Assembly: GCA_041753075.1 (NCBI GenBank)
Contig: JBGSVE010000115.1
Span: 1-64,000 of the forward strand
Source: UBA6163 sp041753075
GTDB lineage: Bacteria > Planctomycetota > Planctomycetia > Pirellulales > Pirellulaceae
Length of the DNA stretch: 64,000 nt
Reading direction: 5' to 3'
Below are positions 36,374 through 44,507 of this stretch, piece after piece. Numbering within the stretch: the first letter of the stretch is position 1; each line of letters starts with the position of its first letter. The position numbers were made by a program, and so were the translations under genes. A model generated the notes under the pieces. It had not been told where the DNA came from, made no database searches, and worked only from the letters and a program-made list of their open reading frames with translations.

Positions 36374-37552
36374 TTGGTAACCGAAGTTTCGCTACCGCGC
36401 CGACGCACGATCGCCTCGCGATTTGGCATTGAGTTGGCAGAGCGATTCGCCAGCGATACCGGTCCGTGGCAATCGGTCGTTTGCAGCCGTCTGGGTCGTG
36501 ACTCGCTTAAGCACCGCGCCGAGTTGGCGATGCTGCGGCGGTTCATCGAAAACGGACGCGAACGTAATGAACGACTGCTGATCGTTGGCCAAACCGCAGC
36601 CCATCCGTGGTGCGAGCGGGTCTGCGATTTGCTCAACATTGACGCCGATCGCTTGTCGCTTTCGCCACCATTGGACCCGCGCTACCATACCGTCGAGTCA
36701 AGCTCGCTGGATCGTGATGGGTTGGCAATCTTGTTTGCCGATCGAGTCGATGTGGCCTATGTGCGTCGCGGCGGCACCGTGTTGCGTTGGTTGCACGAGC
36801 GGCTGGAGGCGGATGATGTGGCCAATGTGCATGTTGCCGTTACGCCGGGCAATCAAGCCGTGGCTCAAGATCTGATTCGCCGTGGAGCGATTGGCTATTG
36901 GATGCCGCTCGAGGAGCCGCTGGAATCAGCGGGCCGATCGCGGTCTGCGATCCGCTGCGACGACGCAGCGCGACGCAGCTTGTTTGACGAGCCTGACCGC
37001 TGGTTGATCCATTCTACTCGCGCCCGGACCGGCCCCTGGCCTGGCCAATCGACCCAGCAATTTCATGATTGGTTGCTGCTTTCGCCGCCGGAGATGACAT
37101 CGAGTTCACCACTGGAAACGCTTGCCGAGATTGTTCGCCAACGTCGATTGATCGGTACACACCAGACCATTCGATCGACATCCTCGGTCGTTAGTTTCTC
37201 GTCGCTGCCAATCGACCATTGGCTGGCGCGGCGTTGCTACCGACCTCAACTGGGACGCTGGGACGCCGAGCCGTATGGCATTGCGATCGATCGCACGGCA
37301 GCCATTTCCCATGGAATCCAAAGCGTCATTTACGGTTGCGATGGCGTCTTTGATTCGCTGGCTGACGACGAGCAATGGCGATATCAAGCTGGTGGCAAAA
37401 CGTTCGACTGGACACAAGAACAGGAATGGCGCGCCAACGGCGTCGTTGATCTTGCCAAGTTTGGCCAGTACGCGGCAATTGTGTTCGTTAAATCTGCTGA
37501 TGAAGCCGGGCGAATCGCGGATTGTCCGTGGCCGATTGTCGCTGTGCAGTAG
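36374..37552 (+). CDS. hypothetical protein
   Basis: A 392-residue protein starting at TTG 36374, soluble in composition, with no signal peptide or membrane helix. A possible P-loop-like or Rossmann-like start (ERLLIVGQTAAHPWCERVCD) is not diagnostic. It is rich in Arg and contains several His/Asp/Trp positions (RYHTVESSSLDRD, WLIHSTRARTGPWPGQSTQQ). A C-terminal region GRWDAEPYGIAIDRTAAISH and VIYGCDGVFDSLADDEQWRY is also uncharacterised. It lies 29 bases after the coiled-coil gene. The TTG start is not strongly supported by a ribosome-binding site. Confidence 0.65.
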   Translation: MVTEVSLPRRRTIASRFGIELAERFASDTGPWQSVVCSRLGRDSLKHRAELAMLRRFIENGRERNERLLIVGQTAAHPWCERVCDLLNIDADRLSLSPPLDPRYHTVESSSLDRDGLAILFADRVDVAYVRRGGTVLRWLHERLEADDVANVHVAVTPGNQAVAQDLIRRGAIGYWMPLEEPLESAGRSRSAIRCDDAARRSLFDEPDRWLIHSTRARTGPWPGQSTQQFHDWLLLSPPEMTSSSPLETLAEIVRQRRLIGTHQTIRSTSSVVSFSSLPIDHWLARRCYRPQLGRWDAEPYGIAIDRTAAISHGIQSVIYGCDGVFDSLADDEQWRYQAGGKTFDWTQEQEWRANGVVDLAKFGQYAAIVFVKSADEAGRIADCPWPIVAVQ

Positions 37553-37655
37553 GCTGCCCCCTTTTCGCTTGCCGAACCGATTCGCCATGATGGGCGTAAG
37601 TAATTGCCTCGCCGTAAGCCAATCTTCATTCTTTAGATTTCTTTTTGAGCCGACG

Positions 37656-38399
37656 ATGACCACCGAGACCGGAACCGGGTCGATTTTTGCCACGCCTTCG
37701 ATGTCCGAAGAGCACACCCCCGAGTTGGCATTGGACACCACGCCGATTCGCTTCAGCGGATTCATTGCTCTGGTGCTTGGTTTGGCCAGCTTCATGGCGA
37801 TATTCGGCGAAGCGCTGATCGTGGTGCCCGCGATGGCGATTTTATTGGGCGCGTTTGCGCTGCGACGTTACAGCGGCGATCGACCGGTCGGCGTGATTGC
37901 GGCTGGGATCGGTGTATTCTGTGCGTTGATGTTCGGCGTTTGGGGTGTCAGCGAGCGACATTTCAAGAAGCAACAAATGTCCGATCAAGCGACGCGGTTC
38001 GCTTATGAATGGTTGCAATTGGTCGGCCAAGGAAATATTGAGTTGGCACTGGAACTGCAAATTCATCCCCAACGCCGCCAAACCCAATCAATGCCGCTGA
38101 CGGATTATTACGAGCGCAGCGACGTTGGTGCTAAAATGATGCAGCAATTTCGTGAACAGGATGTCGTTCCTCAATTGATTGCCGCGGGCGACAAGCCAAA
38201 GTGGGTTCCGGAACGACCCGCCAAAGTTTATACGCTGTTTGGACGCGAGTTGACCCAAACGGTTTGGCGGGATACCTCCGGTGTCTATCCCAGGACGCTG
38301 AAAATCGTCTTGGAATACATCGCCGGGCGATCATCTAAGGTTGCCCAATGGAAAATCGAGCTGGTGAGTGATTTCATCGACGACAGCGACCGCGTTTGA
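37656..38399 (+). CDS. small membrane protein, unknown function
   Basis: A 247-residue protein. A polar N-terminus (MTTETGTGSIFATPSMSEEH) precedes two or three hydrophobic helices (FSGFIALVLGLASFMAIFGE and LIVVPAMAILLGAFALRRYS, then GVIAAGIGVFCALMFGVWGV), followed by a soluble domain of about 125 residues with SDQATRFAYEWLQLVGQGNI and PAKVYTLFGRELTQTVWRD. No named domain was seen. The frame runs far upstream over the preceding gene, but ATG 37656 lies after that gene's stop and gives a sensible start. It abuts the convergent SDR gene stop to stop. Confidence 0.78.
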   Translation: MTTETGTGSIFATPSMSEEHTPELALDTTPIRFSGFIALVLGLASFMAIFGEALIVVPAMAILLGAFALRRYSGDRPVGVIAAGIGVFCALMFGVWGVSERHFKKQQMSDQATRFAYEWLQLVGQGNIELALELQIHPQRRQTQSMPLTDYYERSDVGAKMMQQFREQDVVPQLIAAGDKPKWVPERPAKVYTLFGRELTQTVWRDTSGVYPRTLKIVLEYIAGRSSKVAQWKIELVSDFIDDSDRV

Positions 38400-39227
38400 T
38401 TACAGGCGTCCACGCAAACGATCGGGCAAGTCCGGTTGTTGCCATACGCTCATGCCACCGTCGACCAACAACGTTTGGCCGTGAACATGTTCAGCAGCGT
38501 CGCTCAGCAAAAATACTGCCGCACCGCCGCAAACATCCGCCTCAGGAATAACGCCAGCGGGCGTGTGCAATTCCATCCAGCTCGCCGCATCGACATCCGC
38601 GTCCAGTACTGCGTCCGTCAGCGGCGTGCGGACCAAGCCGGGCGCGATTGAATTAATACGGATTCCGCGCGGTGCTAACGTGACACACAGCGATCGGACC
38701 ATCGCGACGACCGCACCCTTGCTGGCGTCATACGCCACATGACAAGGTTCGGCCAGGAATCCATTGATCGAACCCGTGAACAAGACGCGGCCGCGAACTG
38801 AGTGCTCGATCCAGTGGCGGGCGAACGCTTGAGTAAGAAAGAAACCGGCTGCGACGTTCAAGCCCATCGTGTGACGATAAAGCGGGGCGGTCATTTCCAA
38901 GAACGGCACGTCGACATACGTCCCGGCGTTGTTGACCAGCAAATCAATACCGGGATCGATCGCCAATGCAGCGGCGGCAAGCTGGCGCGTCGCGACGTCA
39001 TCCTCTGCCAAATCGGCGACAAGACATTGCGCAGTTACGCCCCACCGGCGACATCGCTCGAGCGTCTGGTCGGCGTGAGCATCGTGTGCCAAACCGTGGA
39101 GGATGACGTTGGCACCGGCTTGCGCAAGTGACACGGCAATCGAGGCACCAACGCCCTGGGTCCCGCCGGTAACCAGGGCCGCATGTCCCGAAAGCGAAAA
39201 CGGTGCGGAACCCGATTGCTGAGTCAT
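38400..39227 (-). CDS. short-chain dehydrogenase/reductase
   Basis: A 275-residue SDR with cofactor motif LVTGGTQGVGASIAV, structural motif LLVNNAGTYVD and catalytic Ser-Tyr-Lys in VLFTGSINGFLAEPCHVAYD followed by ASKGAV. The C-terminal block GGAAVFLLSDAAEHVHGQTL plus VDGGMSVW is typical of FabG-like or glucose-dehydrogenase-like enzymes using NAD(P). The actual substrate is unknown. It lies 39 bases before a small conserved-looking gene and ends exactly where the convergent membrane protein gene ends. Confidence 0.9.
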   Translation of the reverse strand: MTQQSGSAPFSLSGHAALVTGGTQGVGASIAVSLAQAGANVILHGLAHDAHADQTLERCRRWGVTAQCLVADLAEDDVATRQLAAAALAIDPGIDLLVNNAGTYVDVPFLEMTAPLYRHTMGLNVAAGFFLTQAFARHWIEHSVRGRVLFTGSINGFLAEPCHVAYDASKGAVVAMVRSLCVTLAPRGIRINSIAPGLVRTPLTDAVLDADVDAASWMELHTPAGVIPEADVCGGAAVFLLSDAAEHVHGQTLLVDGGMSVWQQPDLPDRLRGRL

Positions 39228-39247
39228 CTACAAAACCAACGCGTTGT

Positions 39248-39448
39248 TTAGCGGGGTTCGCCGGGAACGATTCTGGTAATACTAACTTTGGTGCGTCGCA
39301 ATTCTTCGATTTCCAATGCCATCTTCTGGATCAGATCAGCGATCTCGGCACCCTGCTTCTCACCAATATGAACCATCAATGCCTTGCGAGCATTGTAGCT
39401 GAGGCCAGGTGTCGCTGGCGTTTGTTTGCGCGCAGTCTGGGGACTCAT
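39248..39448 (-). CDS. small protein of unknown function downstream of glmS
   Basis: A 66-residue protein. An unstructured start (MSPQTARKQTPATPGLSYNA) leads into an amphipathic helix with charged heptads (EKQGAEIADLIQKMALEIEE then LRRTKVSITRIVPGE), suggesting a coiled-coil dimer. It has no signal peptide. It sits 39 bases downstream of the glmS stop on the same strand, so it may be transcribed with glmS. The charged and evenly spaced helix looks like a real protein rather than a chance frame, but I know of no function. Confidence 0.6.
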   Translation of the reverse strand: MSPQTARKQTPATPGLSYNARKALMVHIGEKQGAEIADLIQKMALEIEELRRTKVSITRIVPGEPR

Positions 39449-39487
39449 AGGTAGATGCCTGCTAAGGAGTAAAACATTTCAAGCTTT

Positions 39488-41347
39488 CTATTCAACGGTA
39501 ACACTCTTTGCCAAATTGCGCGGTTTGTCAACGTCACAACCGCGCAAGACGGCAATATGGTAAGCCAGTAATTGCAACGGAATCACGCTAACAATCGGTT
39601 GCAGAAATTCGGGCGCTTCGGGAATATGAATCACGTCATCGGCAATTTCTTCCACGCGCGGATCGTTGTGGCTGGCAATCGCAATGATTGGACCACCACG
39701 TGCTTTGACTTCTTCCATATTGGACATGACTTTGTCATAAGTCGTGCCACGAGGTATGAGAAACACACTCGGCGTATGCGCGTCAACAAGCGCAATCGGC
39801 CCGTGTTTCATCTCCGCCGCCGGGTATCCTTCGGCGTGAATGTAGCTGATTTCCTTTAATTTGAGTGCGCCTTCCAATGCCGTCGGAAAATTGAATTGGC
39901 GGCCTAGATACAGCACATTCGTCGCATCCTTATAACGCTCGGCAACCTTGCGAACATGCTCATCACAGGTTAGCGCCTGTTGAATCAGTCCAGGCAACGA
40001 ACGTATTTCTTCGATGATACGGCGACCCGATTCAAAGCTAATATGTCGCGTTCGGCCAAAGTAAAGTGCGAGCATCGCCAAGACACAGCACTGCGAAGTA
40101 AACGCCTTGGTGCTGGCGACGCCAATCTCAGGCCCGGCATGAAGATAAATGCCCCCGTCGGCAGCTTGTGCAATCGAGCTGCCAACGACGTTGCAAATCG
40201 CCAGTGTCCGGTGCCCCTTGCGTTTGGTCTCGCGCAGCGCCGCCAGCGTATCGGCCGTCTCACCGCTTTGCGTGATTCCGAACACAAGCGTGTTGTGATC
40301 GATTGGCGGATTGCGATACCGCAGCTCACTGGCGTATTCGACCTCCACCGGAATCCGTGCCAATTCTTCGATCAAATACTCTCCGACCATCGCCGAATGC
40401 CAACTGGTTCCGCATCCGGTTAGGATGATTCGATCGACGCTGCGAAGCTGCTGGGGCGTCAGGTTCAGGCCACCGAACTTCGCCGTTGCATCTTGATCAT
40501 CGAGTCGACCGCGCATCGCATTTTTTAACGATTCGGGTTGCTCGTAGATCTCCTTGAGCATGTAGTGATCAAAACCTTCAAGACTCACCGCGGTCGAGTC
40601 TTGCTCGACGGTTTCAATATGGGGCGAGATCAATCCCGAGTCGCGGTGGCGAACGGTAAAACCGTCTTTGGTCAAAACCGCAAGTTGATGATCCGCCAGG
40701 TACACGATCTGATCGGTGTAACCGGCCAGCGGTGACGCATCGCTGCCCAAGAAATACTCGCCGCGACCGATACCCACCACCAACGGGCTACCGAAGCGGG
40801 CCGCAATCAAAAGGTCCGGTTGATCGCGAAAGAGAATCGCCAATCCATAGGTGCCATGCAATTGAGCAATCGCCCACTGCACTGCTGCGACATACTTTTC
40901 GGACTTATCTTTGGACTCCGTCGCACTGGTCAGCTTCAAACCTTCGGCGATCAAATGCGCAATCACTTCGCTGTCGGTAGCCGAGTGAAACTTGTAACCT
41001 TTTTGCTGCAACTCTTTGCGCAGTCGCAAGAAGTTCTCGATCACGCCGTTGTGGACCAGCACAACTTCGCCGTCGCCGCCAAGATGCGGGTGAGCGTTGA
41101 TCTCAGTGGGCGGTCCATGGGTTGCCCAGCGCGTATGGCCCAGCCCAATTGAACCCGTCAACGATTCCGGCGCGACGAGATTGGCAAGCTGTTCAATTCG
41201 GCCCACCGACCGGAACACGTCAATGTCTGCCTTCGTCGCGACGGCTAATCCGGCGCTATCGTAGCCGCGATACTCAAGTCGCCGCAGGCCCTCCAACAGG
41301 AACGGCGTCGCTTCCTTGGTTCCGACGTATCCGACGATTCCACACAT
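39488..41347 (-). CDS. glmS: glutamine-fructose-6-phosphate aminotransferase
   Basis: Makes glucosamine-6-phosphate from fructose-6-phosphate and glutamine, the first committed step to amino-sugar envelope precursors. The N-terminal glutaminase domain starts MCGIVGYVGTKEATPFLLEG, where Cys after Met removal is the nucleophile; RRLEYRGYDSAGLAV, TRWATHGPPTEINAHPH and GVIENF follow. Two SIS domains contain TGCGTSWHSAMVGEYLIEEL and ITQSGETADTLAALRE, and DKPRNLAKSVTVE ends the protein. At 619 residues it is full length. A 143-base leader lies between its start and the next gene. No glmS ribozyme core was recognised. Confidence 0.96.
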   Translation of the reverse strand: MCGIVGYVGTKEATPFLLEGLRRLEYRGYDSAGLAVATKADIDVFRSVGRIEQLANLVAPESLTGSIGLGHTRWATHGPPTEINAHPHLGGDGEVVLVHNGVIENFLRLRKELQQKGYKFHSATDSEVIAHLIAEGLKLTSATESKDKSEKYVAAVQWAIAQLHGTYGLAILFRDQPDLLIAARFGSPLVVGIGRGEYFLGSDASPLAGYTDQIVYLADHQLAVLTKDGFTVRHRDSGLISPHIETVEQDSTAVSLEGFDHYMLKEIYEQPESLKNAMRGRLDDQDATAKFGGLNLTPQQLRSVDRIILTGCGTSWHSAMVGEYLIEELARIPVEVEYASELRYRNPPIDHNTLVFGITQSGETADTLAALRETKRKGHRTLAICNVVGSSIAQAADGGIYLHAGPEIGVASTKAFTSQCCVLAMLALYFGRTRHISFESGRRIIEEIRSLPGLIQQALTCDEHVRKVAERYKDATNVLYLGRQFNFPTALEGALKLKEISYIHAEGYPAAEMKHGPIALVDAHTPSVFLIPRGTTYDKVMSNMEEVKARGGPIIAIASHNDPRVEEIADDVIHIPEAPEFLQPIVSVIPLQLLAYHIAVLRGCDVDKPRNLAKSVTVE

Positions 41348-41471
41348 GAATTTTTGCCTTGATGGACAGGCGAAGTCGCAAATGCGACGCGCCGTTTCGC
41401 TGCGGTTGACGCCAACCGGTTGCGAAATACTAGCTCCTGAATTGAGTCAGGGTAGGCTAACGGTGACATCG

Positions 41472-41480
41472 ATTGTAGCA
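41472..41480 (-). promoter_or_regulatory. extended -10 promoter candidate for glmS
   Basis: On the minus strand TGCTACAAT is an extended -10 (TGnTAnAAT) with no obvious TTGACA upstream. It would give a leader of about 120 bases before the glmS ATG at 41347. A nearly identical TGCTACAATGG lies upstream of msrB. Confidence 0.35.
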
Positions 41481-41490
41481 GTTGTGACGT

Positions 41491-42213
41491 TTACGCCGAC
41501 TTTCGCTGCGGGGACTCGTCAATTTGCCATCGTCCACCGGCACCTGGAACCAAAACCAGCGAACCCTGGTGCGTCACCCGACCCAGTAACCGCTTCATCT
41601 CGACACCGGCCAATGGGTGAAGCGTAGGATCGATAAGCACCAGATCGACGGTGCCAATCGTTTGTGAAACCCGTTTCAGCCCCTCGACCAGCGGCATTGG
41701 AATTACAAGTGGAACGCCACCGGCGGCCCGGATTTTCTGGTGAAAGGTCTTCACATCGAGCGGCTCACCGGCAGCCTCGAACATCCCGATGGCAACGTAT
41801 TTTGGCGGTTGGCAATGGCTATCAACGATCGCTGCCAACAATTCGACGGCGCGTGTTCCATCGCCGACGTTGGTATCCAGAATCGATTGCACCGGCAGGT
41901 TGCCAATCAGCTTTGACCAGGCATTGTTTCGTCGCCGAAACATCCGCAGGACCGGTTGCGCGACGGGAACGGAGACGGGCTCGACCGCCGTTTTCTTTGC
42001 CGTCGCCGACGAGTTGTTTTTGCCAGCTTGAGCTTGATTTTTGCGAAGTTTCCGTGGCGCTTCGCCAATTGTTCTGGTGCCCGCAGCGGCCGGTGACTTG
42101 GCCAAGTCGACGGCGCTGGCGGCAACGATCGGCTGGCTCACTTGGCGGGGCTCGTCGACTAATTGTGCCGTTCGCTTGCCGAAAACTACGTTCCACAGCT
42201 TTGCGAAAGCCAT
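41491..42213 (-). CDS. hypothetical protein with possible methyltransferase-like fold
   Basis: A 240-residue protein. The first 95 residues are low-complexity and basic (AGTRTIGEAPRKLRKNQAQA then KNNSSATAKKTAVEP). From residue 95 an alpha/beta domain follows: IGNLPVQSILDTNVGDGTRA resembles motif I of Rossmann methyltransferases, and TIGTVDLVLIDPTLHPLAG resembles motif IV. The sequence in between (YVAIGMFEAAGEPLDVKTFH) fits a fold of this type but the glycine motif is imperfect. SAM binding is unproven. It is divergent from the subtilisin-like gene and its start lies 160 bases from that gene. Confidence 0.65.
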   Translation of the reverse strand: MAFAKLWNVVFGKRTAQLVDEPRQVSQPIVAASAVDLAKSPAAAGTRTIGEAPRKLRKNQAQAGKNNSSATAKKTAVEPVSVPVAQPVLRMFRRRNNAWSKLIGNLPVQSILDTNVGDGTRAVELLAAIVDSHCQPPKYVAIGMFEAAGEPLDVKTFHQKIRAAGGVPLVIPMPLVEGLKRVSQTIGTVDLVLIDPTLHPLAGVEMKRLLGRVTHQGSLVLVPGAGGRWQIDESPQRKSA

Positions 42214-42373
42214 TTCAAATCAATCCTTGATTGCGGTCAACTTCGTACCCGATGTTACAGTTACATCGGCGATGCGCGGCGTAGCCGTCGAATCGATTGT
42301 ACGAGAGACCGATAAGCGAATTGACGCTGACTTTTCCGGCGGCAAGTTCGCGTTTCATGGCCTACGCTTTTCC

Positions 42374-44476
42374 ATGAATCGTCCGCCAAACATCGCCGAT
42401 CCCAATCATGTTGACTTGGCGATGCCCGAATTCAATGATCGGATCGCCGTCTGCGAACCGCGACTCGCACTTTCGGTGTCGGCGGCGGCGGACTTGTTCG
42501 TCCAAGCCCTCGCCGTCGACAATCATCTGCCGGACCCGTTGGCTGATGCGGCCGCGATTCGCCACCATTATTCGCTCGATGGTGCCGGACAATCGGTCGC
42601 GGTAATCGATAGCGGCATTGCCTGGAATCACGTTGCCTTCACCAACCAGAATCGCGACCTAGCGCCGGGAATCGGCCCCGGCCAGCGTGTCGTCGCCGGC
42701 TGGGACTTCGCCGAAAATGACGCCGACCCGTACGATGATGGTCCCGCTGGATATCACGGCACCCATATCGCCGGAACGTTGGCGGCAATAACCAATAGCT
42801 TCACCGGAGTCGCCCCCGGCGCGGATCTTGTCGCGCTCCGCGTCTTCGACGACTTTGGGCGCGGCAGCCTGGATTGGATTGAATCGGCGCTGCGCTGGGT
42901 GATCGATCACCGCACATCGCTCGCCAATCCAATCACCACCGTGAACCTGTCGCTTGGTGCCTTCGCGTATGACACCTCACAACCGTTGACGCAGCTCGAT
43001 GACGAATTGCAAACGCTGCATGACAACGGCGTGATTGTCGTTGCGGCTGCGGGCAACAGTTTCGATGCGGCGCAGGCCGATTCGCTCGCCTATCCCGCCT
43101 CGCATCCGCTTGTCGCTGCTGTGACAAGTGTTGACGCATCGGGAAGCATTCAACCGTTTGCTCAGCGCACCGAAGGCGTCTTTGCCGCACCGGGCAGCGC
43201 CATTCGCAGCTCCGTGCCGGACCACGTGCTTGGTGCTGACGGAAGCTTCGACGACTTCGCAAGTGTAGACGGCACCAGCATGGCAACGCCGCAATTTGCC
43301 GGAGCTACGATCCTGGTACGCCAAGCGATGCAGGCGTTGGGACTGGACCCAACGCCCGCCGATATCTTGACACATCTTCGCAACACCGCAGCCAATCAAT
43401 CTGATCCGATCAGCGGCGCGACCTACCAGATTGTTGATTTGCAGAACGCGATCGATTCTTTGCTCGGCAGCAACCACGAGACGACACCCGAAACGAATTC
43501 ATCGCCGCTGCAGTGGATAAGCCAATCAGCCGTGACGATCCAAGGTACCGACAACGCCGACCGGATCATTGTTAACCTCAACCAACCGATCTCGATTACG
43601 TTCAACGACACGGTTTATACAATCGATCGTCCGCTTGAATCGTTGCGAATCGAAGCGGGTGTCGGCAACGACGTGCTCGAATTGATCGGCAGCGCCGCGG
43701 ATGAACGATTGATCGCCCGCGCACCGCTTGATGTTGGCAGCGAAGCCAGTGCGTCGCTCCAGCAACCTGACTTCAGCGCCGAATTCACCGGTTTTGAAAA
43801 CCTTGTTTTTCGTGGCGGCGGCGGCAAAGATCGCGCCACATTGTTCGATTCAGTCTCCGACGACACGTTCGAGGCCAATGCAAACCAAGCGACGCTGCGT
43901 GGGGTTGGCTTCACCTTTGTTGCCGCCGATGTGCGCAGCGTCTATGCGCACGCGACTGGCGGCGGCAACGACACGGCTTATCTTTACGATAGCGCGAGCG
44001 ACGATCGCTTGGCCATCCGAAATCAATTCAGCAGTCTCCGCAGCGCCCAGCATTTTCAGCTTGCCTATGGGTTCGAGAAGGTTTACGCCTTCGCCGGAAA
44101 CGGCGGCCACAATGAAGCGGATCTGTACGACAGCCCCGGCGACGATCGCTTCAACGCATCCGCGGCGTTCGCGTCGATCAGCGGACGCGATTACTATGCC
44201 GGTGCGCGCGGGTTCGCCACCGTTCGCGCCGAGGCAACCGCCGGCGGCTATGACTACGCAAGTTTGTATGCCAGTGACACGTCGACGCTTTGGACGCGAT
44301 CAACAAACCTGCTGCAATGGACTGACACCGGCGGAGCGACACGCTCGGCGCAAGGTTTTGAACTGGCCGATGCGTTCGTCGCGGGTCAAAAAGTCGAGAT
44401 TCTTCCGCAAGCCGTCATGCGGTCGTTCTTCGCAGTCGAACGCGAAGCAATGAGAAAACTTTTTGCCACGCAGTGA
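42374..44476 (+). CDS. subtilisin-like serine protease with C-terminal repeats
   Basis: A peptidase S8 protein of about 700 residues. The catalytic triad is intact: Asp79 in QSVAVIDSGIAWNH, His128 in YHGTHIAGTLAA and Ser302 in VDGTSMATPQFAGA, with oxyanion Asn228 in AAAGNSF. From about residue 475 onward three or four repeats of roughly 47 residues share GG-x-D-x-A-x-LYDS-x-x-DD-x-F (for example GGNDTAYLYDSASDDRLAI and GGHNEADLYDSPGDDRFNA). Ser/Asp-rich repeats suggest a calcium-binding or surface region. No signal peptide is evident from ATG 42374; in-frame ATG 42272 gives no better one, so export is uncertain. It converges with uvrB. Confidence 0.85.
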   Translation: MNRPPNIADPNHVDLAMPEFNDRIAVCEPRLALSVSAAADLFVQALAVDNHLPDPLADAAAIRHHYSLDGAGQSVAVIDSGIAWNHVAFTNQNRDLAPGIGPGQRVVAGWDFAENDADPYDDGPAGYHGTHIAGTLAAITNSFTGVAPGADLVALRVFDDFGRGSLDWIESALRWVIDHRTSLANPITTVNLSLGAFAYDTSQPLTQLDDELQTLHDNGVIVVAAAGNSFDAAQADSLAYPASHPLVAAVTSVDASGSIQPFAQRTEGVFAAPGSAIRSSVPDHVLGADGSFDDFASVDGTSMATPQFAGATILVRQAMQALGLDPTPADILTHLRNTAANQSDPISGATYQIVDLQNAIDSLLGSNHETTPETNSSPLQWISQSAVTIQGTDNADRIIVNLNQPISITFNDTVYTIDRPLESLRIEAGVGNDVLELIGSAADERLIARAPLDVGSEASASLQQPDFSAEFTGFENLVFRGGGGKDRATLFDSVSDDTFEANANQATLRGVGFTFVAADVRSVYAHATGGGNDTAYLYDSASDDRLAIRNQFSSLRSAQHFQLAYGFEKVYAFAGNGGHNEADLYDSPGDDRFNASAAFASISGRDYYAGARGFATVRAEATAGGYDYASLYASDTSTLWTRSTNLLQWTDTGGATRSAQGFELADAFVAGQKVEILPQAVMRSFFAVEREAMRKLFATQ

Positions 44477-44507
44477 TGTTCCGCAAGGAAATCATCCGTT
44501 CTACAAC

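Noticed and set aside
41348..41490. glmS ribozyme or other riboswitch in the glmS leader
   Set aside because: The conserved ribozyme core could not be recognised and the leader is short; only an extended -10 was seen.
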